In this document: one piece after another, positions 25,305 to 34,869 of the stretch
Position numbering within the stretch: position 1 is the stretch's first letter
Layout: every line of letters begins with the position of its first letter
Source: Amycolatopsis thermoflava N1165
Lineage (GTDB): Bacteria; Actinomycetota; Actinomycetes; Mycobacteriales; Pseudonocardiaceae
Direction: 5' to 3'
Length of the DNA: 64,000 nucleotides
Assembly (NCBI RefSeq): GCF_000473265.1
Contig: NZ_KI421511.1
Span: forward strand, 6,368,360 to 6,432,359
Made by a program: the position numbers and the translations under genes
Notes under the pieces: model-generated
Told to the model about the DNA's origin: nothing
The model's input: the letters and a program-made list of their open reading frames with translations, nothing else
Database searches by the model: none

Positions 25305-28067
25305 GTGGCTGGATCGACGAAGACGAAGAAGGACGACACCGGGGCGAACGGCGCCGGTCGTCGGCGGTTGGTGATCGTCGAGTCGCCCGCCAAGGCCCGC
25401 AAGATCGCCTCCTACCTCGGCCCGGGCTACGTCGTGGAGTCCTCGGTCGGGCACATCCGCGACCTGCCGTCGAAGGCGGAGGACGTCCCCGCCAAGTACA
25501 AGGGCGAGTCCTGGGCGAAGCTCGGCGTGAACGTCGACCACGACTTCGAGCCGCTCTACGTCGTCTCCGCGGACAAGAAGTCCAAGGTCACCGAGCTGAA
25601 GAGCCTGCTGAAGGACGTCGACGAGCTCTTCCTCGCCACCGACCCCGACCGCGAGGGCGAGGCCATCGCCTGGCACCTGCTGGAGACCCTCAAGCCGAAG
25701 GTCCCGGTGCGCCGGATGGTCTTCCACGAGGTCACCGAGCAGGCCGTCCGCGCGGCCGCCGAGGACACCCGCGAGCTGGACGGGGACCTCGTCGACGCGC
25801 AGGAGACCCGCCGCATCCTGGACCGGCTCTACGGCTACGAGGTCTCGCCGGTGCTGTGGAAGAAGGTCATGCCGCGGCTGTCGGCGGGCCGGGTGCAGTC
25901 GGTCGCGACGCGGCTGGTCGTGGAGCGCGAGCGGGAGCGCATCAAGTTCACCTCGGCCTCGTACTGGGACATCTCCGCGACAATGGACGCGGGCGAGGAC
26001 GCCACCCCGCGCCAGTTCCCGGCGCGCCTGGTGTCGGTCGACGGCGCGCGCCTGGCCACCGGCAAGGACTTCGACGCCTCCGGGCAGCTCAAGGCGAACG
26101 CCAAGGACGTCCGGGTGCTCGAGGAGGCGGCGGCGCGTGCGCTGGCCCAGGGCCTGCACCAGCGGGACTTCAAGGTCACCAGCGTCGAGGAGAAGCCGTA
26201 CACGCGGCGGCCGTACGCGCCGTTCATGACCTCCACGCTGCAGCAGGAGGCCGGCCGGAAGCTGCGCTTCAACGCCGAGACCACGATGCAGATCGCGCAG
26301 CGGCTGTACCAGAACGGGTACATCACCTACATGCGTACCGACTCCACGACGCTGTCGGAGTCGGCGCTCGCGGCGGCCCGCAGCCAGGCGACCGAGCTGT
26401 ACGGCAAGGACCACGTCTCGCCGACGCCGCGGCAGTACACCCGCAAGGTCAAGAATGCCCAGGAGGCCCACGAGGCGATCCGCCCCGCCGGCGAGGTGTT
26501 CCGCACGCCCGGCCAGGTCGCCGGTGAGCTGCAGGCCGACGAGTTCCGGCTGTACGAGCTGATCTGGCAGCGCACGATCGCCTCGCAGATGGCCGACGCC
26601 AAGGGCACCACGATGTCGGTGCGCATCACCGGCACCGCGAGCACGGGCGAGGAGTGCGTGTTCGCCGCGTCCGGCCGCACGATCACCTTCGCCGGCTTCC
26701 TGAAGGCCTACGTGGAGGCGGTGGACGCCGACTCCGGCGCCGAGGCCGACGACAAGCAGAGCCGCCTGCCGCAGCTGGTCAAGGACCAGGCGCTGACCGC
26801 GACCGACCTGTCCCCGGACGGGCACGCGACCACGCCGCCGGCGCGCTACAACGAGCCCAGCCTGGTCAGCAAGCTGGAGGAGCTGGGCATCGGCCGCCCG
26901 TCGACGTACGCGTCGATCATCAAGACCATCCAGGACCGCGGGTACGTCTGGAAGAAGGGCGCCGCGCTCGTCCCGTCGTGGGTCGCGTTCGCCGTGGTCG
27001 GGCTGCTGGAGCGGCACTTCGAGCGGCTGGTCGACTACGACTTCACCGCGGCGATGGAGGACGAGCTCGACCGCATCGCGGCCGGGAACGAGCAGCGCAC
27101 CCGCTGGCTGTCGCGGTTCTACTTCGGCGGCGAGCAGGGCGTGGACGGCTCCGTCGGGCGCCTCGGCGGGTTGAAGAAGCTGGTCAGCGGCGGGGTCGAG
27201 GACATCGACCCGCGCGAGATCAACTCCATCCCGATGTTCGAGGACAACGACGGGCACACCGTGCACGTGCGGGTCGGCCGCTACGGCCCGTACCTGGAGC
27301 GCGAGGTCGACGGCAAGCCGCAGCGCGCGAACCTGCCGGAGGACCTGCCGCCGGACGAGCTGACCGTGGAGATCGCGGAGAAGCTGTTCGCGACCCCGCA
27401 GGAGGGCCGTGACCTCGGCGTCGACCCGGTCACCCAGCACCGCATCGTCGCCAAGGAGGGCCGGTTCGGCCCGTACGTCACCGAGGTGCTGCCGGAGCCC
27501 GAGGAGACGGAGGGCAAGAAGACCAGCAAGGCGAAGAAGCCGAAGCCGCGCACCGGTTCGCTGTTCCAGTCGATGTCGATCGAGACGGTGACGCTGGAGG
27601 ACGCGCTCAAGCTGCTGTCGCTGCCGCGGGTGGTCGGCAAGGACCCGGAGACCGGTGAGGAGATCACCGCGCAGAACGGGCGCTACGGGCCGTACCTGAA
27701 GAAGGGCACGGACTCGCGGTCGCTGTCGAGCGAGGACCAGATCTTCTCGATCACGCTCGACGAGGCGCTGAAGATCTACGCGGAGCCGAAGCAGCGTGGC
27801 CGCCGGGGCGCCGCGAAGCCGCCGCTGAAGGAGCTGGGCGAGGACCCGGTGTCCAAGAAGCCGATGGTGGTCAAGGACGGCCGGTTCGGCCCGTACGTCA
27901 CCGACGGGGAGTACAACGCGACCCTGCGCAAGGGCGACAGCATCGAAGGGCTGACCCCGGAGCGGGCGTCCGAGCTGCTCGCCGAGAAGCGCGCGAAGGG
28001 CCCGGCGCCGAAGAAGAAGGCGCCGGCGCGCAAGGCCCCGGCGAAGAAGGCGGCCGCGAAGAAGTAG
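25305..28067 (+). CDS. topA: DNA topoisomerase I
   Basis: This type IA topoisomerase relaxes negative supercoils. The 920-aa protein has the Toprim domain RRLVIVESPAKARKIASYLG at residue 22, the acidic triad in FLATDPDREGEAIAWHL, and the active-site Tyr in YITYMRTDST near residue 345. After the core come four repeated TopoC-type domains (each with GRYGPYL or GRFGPYV), and a Lys/Ala tail (APKKKAPARKAPAKKAAAKK) known in mycobacteria to add processivity. There are no zinc fingers, as usual for actinobacterial TopA. Start GTG 25305. Confidence 0.97.
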   Translation: MAGSTKTKKDDTGANGAGRRRLVIVESPAKARKIASYLGPGYVVESSVGHIRDLPSKAEDVPAKYKGESWAKLGVNVDHDFEPLYVVSADKKSKVTELKSLLKDVDELFLATDPDREGEAIAWHLLETLKPKVPVRRMVFHEVTEQAVRAAAEDTRELDGDLVDAQETRRILDRLYGYEVSPVLWKKVMPRLSAGRVQSVATRLVVERERERIKFTSASYWDISATMDAGEDATPRQFPARLVSVDGARLATGKDFDASGQLKANAKDVRVLEEAAARALAQGLHQRDFKVTSVEEKPYTRRPYAPFMTSTLQQEAGRKLRFNAETTMQIAQRLYQNGYITYMRTDSTTLSESALAAARSQATELYGKDHVSPTPRQYTRKVKNAQEAHEAIRPAGEVFRTPGQVAGELQADEFRLYELIWQRTIASQMADAKGTTMSVRITGTASTGEECVFAASGRTITFAGFLKAYVEAVDADSGAEADDKQSRLPQLVKDQALTATDLSPDGHATTPPARYNEPSLVSKLEELGIGRPSTYASIIKTIQDRGYVWKKGAALVPSWVAFAVVGLLERHFERLVDYDFTAAMEDELDRIAAGNEQRTRWLSRFYFGGEQGVDGSVGRLGGLKKLVSGGVEDIDPREINSIPMFEDNDGHTVHVRVGRYGPYLEREVDGKPQRANLPEDLPPDELTVEIAEKLFATPQEGRDLGVDPVTQHRIVAKEGRFGPYVTEVLPEPEETEGKKTSKAKKPKPRTGSLFQSMSIETVTLEDALKLLSLPRVVGKDPETGEEITAQNGRYGPYLKKGTDSRSLSSEDQIFSITLDEALKIYAEPKQRGRRGAAKPPLKELGEDPVSKKPMVVKDGRFGPYVTDGEYNATLRKGDSIEGLTPERASELLAEKRAKGPAPKKKAPARKAPAKKAAAKK

Positions 28068-28106
28068 GCCTCGAACAGCAGTTCGACCGAAACTGTCGTA
28101 CCCCGC

Positions 28107-28916
28107 GTGCACACTGCCCCCGTGACGACGATCGACGAACTGCTGACCGAGGCCGCCCGGCCGGTGCTGGACGCCGTGCCGGAGCGCGCGAGCACCTGGG
28201 ACCTGTACGCGCCGTACGCGACGGACGACGACGTCGAGCGGATCCGGTACCCGCTGAGCCGATCGGACGACCCGGCCGACCTGGTCGCCGAGGCCGAGGA
28301 GCACAACGCCTGGATGGCGCAGCTGCGGGACTCGCCGTTCGTCGAGGGCGGCGACCTGACGGACGACGCGATGCGGGCGTTCGCGCTGATGTTGCGCGGT
28401 CCGATCCGGATGGTGCTCACCGGCGTGCACAGCGGGCTCGCCGGGCCGCTCGACGTGCGGGTCTACGCCGACACGGCCGCCGGGGTGCTGTGGAGCTGGC
28501 GGCCGGACAGCACGCAGGTCGGCGGCTGGGGCTACCGCGAGCTGCGCACCCTGTTCGACCGGGTGGTCGGGTTCGTGCCCGAGCAGCGCCGCGGCCGGTT
28601 CGGTTCGGTGATGCTGCAGGCGGGCCCCTCCGGTGAGCTGGCCGGGCGGGACGCCGAGCAGGCGGCGCGGGTGCGGGAGTTCCTGCGGCGGCCGCGCACC
28701 GGCACGACGGTGGTCGACCTGATGGCGTTCGACCGGCGCTGCGCGCAGTTCCCGCGGCTCGGCTACGTGGTGGTGGACAACGACCTGGGGCGACACGTCC
28801 TGGCCACGGTCACCGAACCGGGCGAGGGCACGCAGCTGTTCCTGGTCCCGTCCGACCGCGACCGGCTCGCCCAGTGGATGACCGACGCGGTCGAGGCGGC
28901 GATGACCTGTGCCTGA
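28107..28916 (+). CDS. EspG-like ESX-associated protein (tentative)
   Basis: The C-terminal half of this 269-aa protein follows the EspG pattern: GRFGSVMLQAGP..., then DLMAFDRR, then LGYVVVDNDLGRHVLAT and a final helix DRDRLAQWMTDAVEAA. The middle (DVRVYADTAAGVLWSWRP) fits the beta core. EspG proteins are cytoplasmic chaperones that bind PE/PPE substrates of ESX secretion. No ESX substrate lies beside it. GTG 28107 or GTG 28122 could be the start; neither has a ribosome-binding site. Confidence 0.5.
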   Translation: MHTAPVTTIDELLTEAARPVLDAVPERASTWDLYAPYATDDDVERIRYPLSRSDDPADLVAEAEEHNAWMAQLRDSPFVEGGDLTDDAMRAFALMLRGPIRMVLTGVHSGLAGPLDVRVYADTAAGVLWSWRPDSTQVGGWGYRELRTLFDRVVGFVPEQRRGRFGSVMLQAGPSGELAGRDAEQAARVREFLRRPRTGTTVVDLMAFDRRCAQFPRLGYVVVDNDLGRHVLATVTEPGEGTQLFLVPSDRDRLAQWMTDAVEAAMTCA

Positions 28917-29026
28917 ACTTCCGGTTGCGGACAGTGATCACGGCGTTGCCCGGATGGGCGCGTGCGCATCGCGAAAAGCCAACTACGCTGGGGCGAGGTG
29001 TTTCCGATCGCACGGGAGTGGTCACC

Positions 29027-29527
29027 ATGGGTCCGGCCAAGGACGACGGTCGGTTCGGCGACGGCACGCAGTCCGGCCTGCCACCGCTGACGTTCGGCGA
29101 CGCCGTCTCGGGGTCGGTCGACGACGAAGAGGGCTACCAGCCGTTGAAGGTGGCCAAGCCGGTCGAGCCGGACCCCGAGAAGGTCCGCGAGATGATCGAG
29201 GCCATGTCGGACAAGCCGGCGGCCCCGGCCGAGACGCCGGTGGACGACACGCCGCCCGCGGCTCCCGCCCCGGCGGTCCCGCCCGCGCCGCCACTGGGCA
29301 TCCTGCCGCGTCAGCGCACGTGGACCGGGCGTCAGCGGATCGGTTCGTGGTCCAAGCCGTCGTTCCGCCTGCCGCGGCCGGGCCAGGGCGGCTCGGTCCG
29401 CAGGGCGAAACCGTCCAGCGGGTCCGCGGCGTTCCTCGTCGCGATCTTGTTGATGGTCGTGTTCGGCGTGCTCGCGATCCAGTTCCTGTCCAGCTTGATC
29501 GACACCCTGAGCGGCATCTTCGAATAG
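29027..29527 (+). CDS. Proline-rich single-pass membrane protein of unknown function
   Basis: This 166-aa protein has an acidic N-terminal region (DDEEGYQPLKVAKP), a Pro/Ala linker near residues 65-90, a basic stretch with RQRTWTGRQRIG, and one C-terminal transmembrane helix (AAFLVAILLMVVFGVLAIQFL), so most of it faces the cytoplasm. No family is recognised. It lies 100 bp before the MFS fusion gene in the same direction. Confidence 0.7.
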   Translation: MGPAKDDGRFGDGTQSGLPPLTFGDAVSGSVDDEEGYQPLKVAKPVEPDPEKVREMIEAMSDKPAAPAETPVDDTPPAAPAPAVPPAPPLGILPRQRTWTGRQRIGSWSKPSFRLPRPGQGGSVRRAKPSSGSAAFLVAILLMVVFGVLAIQFLSSLIDTLSGIFE

Positions 29528-29631
29528 TCCGCGACGGGACGATCTTCGCGTTTCGGACGTCTACCGCCCACCACGACGGGCACTCTCAGATCGGCAGAGC
29601 TACCCTGGCCCCACGGTTGGGGGATGCCGTT

Positions 29632-31773
29632 GTGTCGCGCGAGGGGTTCCCCAGCGCCACGGGAATGAGTGGGGTGGGTCCGATCAGCGAGGTCGTGCAC
29701 GTGGAACCCGGCGCAGGAAGTGAGGCGCCGGCAGGGCGTGACGCCTCGACGATCCACCGGGCCCGGCGGGTCCTGGCGATCCGGCCGTTCCGGCGGCTGT
29801 GGGGCGTCACCTACCTGTGCAGCGTCGCGGACTGGCTCACCATCCTGGGTTTGACCAGCCTCGCGACCCAGCTGACCACGAACTACACCGCGCAGAACTT
29901 CGCCTTCACCGGCGTCCTGCTCTCCGCGCTGCTGCCCGGCCTGATCTTCGCCCCGCTCGGCGGGCTGCTCGCCGACCGCTTCGACCGGCGCAAGGTCATG
30001 TTCGTCGCCGACCTGTTCCGCTGCGGCTTCCTGCTGTCGGTGGCGTTCGTCGGCACGTCCTGGTGGCTCTACATCGCGAACTTCCTGGCCAGCGCGAGCG
30101 CGATGATGTGGATCCCGTCCAAGGAGGCGGCGGTCCCGAACCTGCTCAAGCGCCCGGACCAGGTGGAGACGGCCAACCAGCTCGGCCTGGTGATGACGTA
30201 CGGCCTCGCCACGGTCACCGCGGGCGGCCTCTACGCCGTGGTGACCCGGATCGCGGCCTCGGTCGGCCTTCCGTCCGGGTTCTTCGGCGAGCTCGGCGTC
30301 GCCAAGGTCATCGTCGTGCTCATCGCGCTGCTCTACCTGGCCAGCGCGATCCTGGTGCTGACCCGCATCCCGGAGTTGTCGATCCGCAAGCCGCGGATGG
30401 CCGAGATCTCGCACGAGCAGGCCGAGAAGGCCGCGAAGCCGATCGCGGAGGCGGACAAGCCCGGGCTGGGCGCCCTGATCAAGGACGCGGGCAAGTACGT
30501 GCGGAGCACACCGCTGGTCCGCGGCCTGCTCATCGGCGCGGCCGGCGCGTTCGCCGCGGGCGGCGCGGTGGTCGGGTCGGCCAAGCCGTACTCGTCGAGC
30601 CTGCTGGCGGGCGACTCCGCGTGGGGCCTGCTGGTCGTGGCCGTGTTCATCGGGCTGGCGACCGGTATGGGGGGCGCGCCGAAGCTGGCCCGGCGGTTGC
30701 CGCACGACCGGCTCTTCGGCATCTCGATCGTGCTCGCCGGGCTGGCGCTGATCCTGGTGGCGCTGTCGCCGCACCTGACCGTGTCGCTGATCGCGGTCGC
30801 GATCGTCGGCGCGTGTGCCGGCGCCGCGTTCCTGACCGGCGTGACGATCATCGGTTCGCAGGTCGACGACGCGATCCGCGGCCGGATCAACGCGATCTAC
30901 CAGTCGATGATGAAGATCATCGTGTTCGGGTCGGTCTCGCTGGTGCCGCTGCTGATCGGCCTGACGAAGCCGCGGACGATCACGGTCTGGGGCAACCCGA
31001 TCATCATCGACGGCACCCGCCCGGTGATGCTCGGCGGCGGCGCCCTCGCCGCGGTCGTCGGCATCGTCGCCTACCGGCAGATGGACTCGCGCCGGTCCGA
31101 GCCGATCATGGCCGACCTGCGCAACGCGATCCGGCGCCGCCCGCGCCGCGTGAACGGCCTGCTCATCGCGCTGGAGGGCACCACGGCCGCGGACACCGCC
31201 GTGCAGGCGTCGAAGCTCGCCGAGTGGCTGCGGTCGGCCAGTCCGCGCCCGGTGGTGCTGGCCGCGGACCCGGCGCTGGACGACGAGCGGCTCGCCGCGC
31301 TCATCGGCAACGCGTCGCTGTCCGGGGCGCGGGCGCAGGCCCTCGCGGCCGCCGCGGTGCGTGCCGACATCGTGGAGCGCAACGTCAACCCGGCGCTGGA
31401 CGGCGGCGCGATCGTGGTGATGGAACGCTTCGTCGACTCGCCGCTCGCGCACCTGTCCGCCGTCGCCGGGCTGGACGCCAAGGAGCTGGAGGGGCTCGCC
31501 GACTGGGCCACCGGCCGCCTCCGGCCGGACGTGACCGTGCTGCTGGACGCCGACCCCGGCGCGAACGCGCCCGGCCCGATCTCGGTCGAGGACCAGTGGC
31601 GCGTGCAGAACCTGCTCAGCGAGATGGCCGCCGCCGACCCCGACCACTACGTGGTGGTGGACGCCGACGGGCCCGCGGAGGAGGTCGGCGACCGGGTGCG
31701 CACCGCGGTCACCGCCGTGCTCGCCCAGCGCAAGCTCGGACTGGTGCCGCTGGCCGAGGTGGAGGCCAGGTGA
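29632..31773 (+). CDS. MFS transporter fused to a degenerate thymidylate kinase domain
   Basis: This 713-aa protein has an MFS domain at residues about 40-490, with about 10-12 helices and LADRFDRRKVMF between helices 2 and 3. A thymidylate-kinase-like domain occupies about 505-700. The fusion itself is known in Streptomyces. Here the kinase P-loop reads ALEGTTAADTAVQ where active enzymes have EGGEGAGKST, so the Lys and Ser/Thr that hold ATP phosphates are gone. The DRY motif reads MERFVDSPLAHLS. Catalysis looks impossible; nucleotide sensing or a structural role is left. GTG 29632 follows GGGGG. The stop overlaps holB as GTGA. Confidence 0.85.
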   Translation: MSREGFPSATGMSGVGPISEVVHVEPGAGSEAPAGRDASTIHRARRVLAIRPFRRLWGVTYLCSVADWLTILGLTSLATQLTTNYTAQNFAFTGVLLSALLPGLIFAPLGGLLADRFDRRKVMFVADLFRCGFLLSVAFVGTSWWLYIANFLASASAMMWIPSKEAAVPNLLKRPDQVETANQLGLVMTYGLATVTAGGLYAVVTRIAASVGLPSGFFGELGVAKVIVVLIALLYLASAILVLTRIPELSIRKPRMAEISHEQAEKAAKPIAEADKPGLGALIKDAGKYVRSTPLVRGLLIGAAGAFAAGGAVVGSAKPYSSSLLAGDSAWGLLVVAVFIGLATGMGGAPKLARRLPHDRLFGISIVLAGLALILVALSPHLTVSLIAVAIVGACAGAAFLTGVTIIGSQVDDAIRGRINAIYQSMMKIIVFGSVSLVPLLIGLTKPRTITVWGNPIIIDGTRPVMLGGGALAAVVGIVAYRQMDSRRSEPIMADLRNAIRRRPRRVNGLLIALEGTTAADTAVQASKLAEWLRSASPRPVVLAADPALDDERLAALIGNASLSGARAQALAAAAVRADIVERNVNPALDGGAIVVMERFVDSPLAHLSAVAGLDAKELEGLADWATGRLRPDVTVLLDADPGANAPGPISVEDQWRVQNLLSEMAAADPDHYVVVDADGPAEEVGDRVRTAVTAVLAQRKLGLVPLAEVEAR

Positions 31774-32978
31774 CCGCTGTCGTCGCGCCGGCCGGGGTGT
31801 GGGGCCAGCTGGTCGGGCAGGACCACGCCGTCGACGTGCTGTCCGCGGCAGCGCGGGCGGCGGCGCAGATCGTCGCGGGTGAGCCCGCGCCACCGGGGGC
31901 GATGACGCACGCCTGGCTGCTCACCGGCCCGCCCGGCTCCGGCCGGTCGGTGGCGGCGCGCGCGTTCGCCGCGGCCCTGCAGTGCATCACCGGCACCGGC
32001 TGCGGCCAGTGCCCCGGCTGCCGCACCGCGATGCACGGCACGCACGCCGACGTGCGCCTGGTCATTCCGGAGGGCCTCTCGATCTCGGTCGCGGAGATGC
32101 GTGCGCTGGTCCAGGCCGCGGCGCGCCGCCCGACGACCGGGCAGTGGCAGGTCGTGATCATCGAGGACGCCGACCGGTTGACGGAGGGCGCGTCGAACGC
32201 CCTGCTCAAGGCGGTCGAAGAGCCGCCGGAGCGGACGGTGTTCCTGCTGTGCGCGCCGTCGGACCACCCCGAGGACATCTCGGTCACGATCCGTTCCCGG
32301 TGCCGTCTGGTGACGCTGCGGACGCCGGCCGCGGAGGCGATCGCCCGCGTGCTGGTCGACCGGGACGGCGTCGATCCGGAGCTGGCCGAATGGGCGGCGT
32401 CGGTGTGCGGCGGTCACGTCGGCCGCGCGCGGCGCCTGGCCACGGACGACAACGCCCGCAAGCGCCGGGCCGCGGTGCTGCGGATCCCGCTTGGCCTGTC
32501 GCGCCCCGGTGACGTGTTCCGCTGCGCCGACGACCTGATCGCCGCCGCCGAAGCGGACGCGACCGAGGAGAGCAAGGAACGCGACGAGGCCGAGAAGGCG
32601 GAGCTGCGCAACGCGATGGGCGGTGACGCGACCGGCAAGGGCGTCGCCGGCGCCAAGCGCGCGGCCGAAGCGGCGGTCAAGCAGCTGGAGAAGCGCCAGA
32701 AGTCCCGGGCGACCCGCACCCAGCGCGACACGCTGGACCTCGCGCTGGTCGACCTCGCGGGCTTCTACCGGGACGTGCTGGTGGCGGTCAGCGGCGCCGA
32801 CGCCCGCTACAACCACCCCGACCACGCCCAGGACATCGAGCAGGCCGCCCGCCAGTGGACGGCGGAGTCGACGCTGAAGCGCCTGGAAGCGGTGCTGGCC
32901 TGCCGCGAAGCGATCCTGTGGAACGTCAAGCCGCGGATCGCGGTGGAGGCGATGCTGACGGCCCTGCGCCACGGCTGA
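31770..32978 (+). CDS. holB: DNA polymerase III subunit delta'
   Basis: This is a clamp-loader subunit of 402 aa with an N-terminal AAA+ module (VWGQLVGQDHAVDVL, GPPGSGRSVAARAFA with Arg for the Walker Lys as is usual for delta'). It has a Cys4 zinc module (CGQCPGC), VVIIEDADRLTEGASNALLKAVEEPP, and an SRC motif (SRCRLVTL). A charged Lys/Glu-rich linker (residues about 265-315) precedes the C-terminal collar domain and is longer than in E. coli. It is coupled to the MFS-Tmk gene, matching the usual tmk-holB pairing. Confidence 0.92.
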   Translation: MTAVVAPAGVWGQLVGQDHAVDVLSAAARAAAQIVAGEPAPPGAMTHAWLLTGPPGSGRSVAARAFAAALQCITGTGCGQCPGCRTAMHGTHADVRLVIPEGLSISVAEMRALVQAAARRPTTGQWQVVIIEDADRLTEGASNALLKAVEEPPERTVFLLCAPSDHPEDISVTIRSRCRLVTLRTPAAEAIARVLVDRDGVDPELAEWAASVCGGHVGRARRLATDDNARKRRAAVLRIPLGLSRPGDVFRCADDLIAAAEADATEESKERDEAEKAELRNAMGGDATGKGVAGAKRAAEAAVKQLEKRQKSRATRTQRDTLDLALVDLAGFYRDVLVAVSGADARYNHPDHAQDIEQAARQWTAESTLKRLEAVLACREAILWNVKPRIAVEAMLTALRHG

Positions 32979-32990
32979 CGGACGCGTGAA

Positions 32991-33024
32991 GAAGGGGCGG
33001 CGCCGGTTGCGGCACCGCCCCTTC
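32991..33024. terminator. Hairpin terminator between convergent holB and surface-protein gene
   Basis: GAAGGGGCGG (32991-33000) pairs with CCGCCCCTTC (33015-33024), and an inner GCC/GGC pair extends the stem. It lies between two convergent stops and probably serves both strands, although no T-run follows. Confidence 0.55.
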
Positions 33025-33033
33025 CTCAGTACG

Positions 33034-34671
33034 TCAGTCCCGTGGCCGCGGTGACGGCTTCACCGGCACCGCCTTCAACCGCTTCCGGGCCGGGAACGCC
33101 GCGACGAGCACGACCCCGAGCAGCAGCATCGCCGTGCCGGTCCAGAACATCGGCACCGCCGAGTAGGCGCCGGCCGTGTAGGCGAGCTTCTGCGGCCCGG
33201 CCGGGGGAGCCGCGTTGCCCGGCGGCGGCGTGGTCGTCGTCCCGCACACGACACCGCCCTCGGGCGCGTACGCCCGCCCGATCTGCTCGCCGAGGGACAG
33301 CTGCGCCAGCGACGACGGCAGTGCGTCGCTGCCGGCCGGGAGCAGGTCCTTCAGCCCGGCGGTCGGCAGGATCTGCAGGTCCAGCAGCCGGGCGGAGGCG
33401 CCCAGCTGGTAGCCCTTGAACGGGTCGGTGAGGTTCTGGCCCTTCTGGGTCAGCTCGGCGATGCTCAGCCGCAGGACGCCGAGGTCGAGCACCTTGCCCG
33501 CGGTGTCCGAGACCTGCTGCAGGCCCTTCTGCGCGGTGGCGACCAGGCCGCCGACCACCGGCAGGTCCTCCAGCGGGCCGAACTGCTGGGACAGGCCGGA
33601 CAGCGGCAGTCCGATCGGGATGTCCTTCGTCGGGTTGGTCGCGTCGAGCGTGTAGAGCACCTTGCCCTGCCGCTCGATCGTGATCACCGGCGCCGTGTAC
33701 TCGACCTTCGAGGTCTTCTCGTCGCCGGTCGAGGTGACCTTCAGGGTCGGCTGGCTGACGACCTTCAGCGTCAGCTCCAGCGGGGTGCCCTTGAGGATCT
33801 CGATGTCCGCGGCCTGCAGCGTGGAGACCGACTGGACCGCCTTGTTCGGCGAACCGGGGATGTCGACCAGCTGCACCACCGACCGCGACGACAGCGTGTT
33901 CGGCAGGCTGAGCACGGAGTTCGTGCCGTCGGCCTTGGTCTGGTTGCCGCCGCTGAGCAGGCCGCCGAGGGTCTGCAGGCCCTGCGCCGGGTCGAAACCG
34001 TCGGCCAGCTGCACGTTCTGCAGGTCGAGGCCGTCGATCGGCAGGTTGGGCAGTGACGGGATGGCGTTGAGCAGCGACAGGCTCGCCAGGGAGGTGCTGG
34101 CGTCGGCGATGGTGCCGACGCACGGGCCGAGCGTCGGGCTGTAGCGGGCGTGCACCTTGCCGTTCAGCAGGCCGACGTTGAGCAGCGGGTTCTCCGGCGC
34201 GTTGAGGCCGCCGGTGAGCGGCTTCTCGTTGTCCGGCAGCGCGGTCTGCACGAGGCTGCCCGGCGCCTGCGGCGCGTTCCCGCCGATCGCGAGCCCGAGC
34301 GGGGAGGACTGGGCGATCGACTTCTCGTAGCTGAGCAGCGCCTCGGAGTTCGCCTGCGCGCTGGACAGGCCCATCCCGGCTTCGAGCGCCGACTGCTTGG
34401 GCAGCTGCTCGCCGTAGCCGGGCAGGATCGTGCTGGTCGGGACCGAGTTCGGCAGCAGGCGCAGCACACCGAGCGCGGCGGCCGCGTCGGCGACCGCGTG
34501 GCCTAGTGGCTGCGGACCCTCCTGGCCGACGAACGGTGGCTGCCCCGGGTTGGCCGGCTGCGGGGTCGGGGTGGTGGGGATCGTGCTCTGCGCCACGGCG
34601 GGCGTGGCCGACAGGACGAGCACGGCCGCGGCGACCGGCAGCGCCAGCGCGCGAGGCATGCGTCGACGCAT
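33034..34671 (-). CDS. Large secreted/cell-surface protein with C-terminal anchor
   Basis: This 545-aa protein has a signal peptide (ALALPVAAAVLVLSATPAVA), a long exported region rich in Leu/Gly/Pro with several beta-type stretches, and a C-terminal helix (AVPMFWTGTAMLLLGVVLVAA) ending in RKRLK. Just before that helix it reads QKLAYTAGA. Class E sortases of actinobacteria use LAxTG; here LAYTA lacks the Gly, so plain membrane anchoring is as likely. Conserved in Pseudonocardiaceae as far as I recall; function unknown. Start ATG 34671 with GGGAGG upstream. Confidence 0.75.
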   Translation of the reverse strand: MRRRMPRALALPVAAAVLVLSATPAVAQSTIPTTPTPQPANPGQPPFVGQEGPQPLGHAVADAAAALGVLRLLPNSVPTSTILPGYGEQLPKQSALEAGMGLSSAQANSEALLSYEKSIAQSSPLGLAIGGNAPQAPGSLVQTALPDNEKPLTGGLNAPENPLLNVGLLNGKVHARYSPTLGPCVGTIADASTSLASLSLLNAIPSLPNLPIDGLDLQNVQLADGFDPAQGLQTLGGLLSGGNQTKADGTNSVLSLPNTLSSRSVVQLVDIPGSPNKAVQSVSTLQAADIEILKGTPLELTLKVVSQPTLKVTSTGDEKTSKVEYTAPVITIERQGKVLYTLDATNPTKDIPIGLPLSGLSQQFGPLEDLPVVGGLVATAQKGLQQVSDTAGKVLDLGVLRLSIAELTQKGQNLTDPFKGYQLGASARLLDLQILPTAGLKDLLPAGSDALPSSLAQLSLGEQIGRAYAPEGGVVCGTTTTPPPGNAAPPAGPQKLAYTAGAYSAVPMFWTGTAMLLLGVVLVAAFPARKRLKAVPVKPSPRPRD

Positions 34672-34786
34672 GTGGAAGGTCCTCCCAGTACGACCGGGCC
34701 GATCTTCGAGTGACCGGCGTCGCACAGCCTAACGACGCGGGGGGTGCTGAAGTGACGCGAACGGGGCCGCTACACTAGTTCGTGTT

Positions 34787-34860
34787 GCCGCCTTAGCTCA
34801 GTCGGCCAGAGCGGCTCACTCGTAATGAGCAGGTCAGGGGTTCGATTCCCCTAGGCGGCT
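34787..34860 (+). tRNA. tRNA-Thr (anticodon CGU)
   Basis: The cloverleaf is clear: acceptor GCCGCCT/AGGCGGC, D-arm AGCTCAGTCGGCCAGAGC, anticodon stem GCTCA/TGAGC with loop CTCGTAA, T-arm GGGGTTCGATTCCCC. The loop position gives CGU, reading ACG. The 3' CCA is not encoded (CCG follows the discriminator T). Confidence 0.97.
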
Positions 34861-34869
34861 CCGGCAACG

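Noticed and set aside
25203-28796. 1197-residue open frame antisense to topA
   Set aside because: High-GC mirror of a real gene: Arg/Gly/His-rich, no start context, and topA has every family motif on the other strand.
29799-31769. Upstream in-frame extension of holB through the MFS-Tmk gene
   Set aside because: It is out of frame with clear membrane helices of the real gene; holB starts at the GTGA overlap at 31770.
34741-34800. Integration site (att) at tRNA-Thr
   Set aside because: No integrase, no direct repeat of the tRNA 3' end and no phage or plasmid genes follow; neighbours are ordinary.
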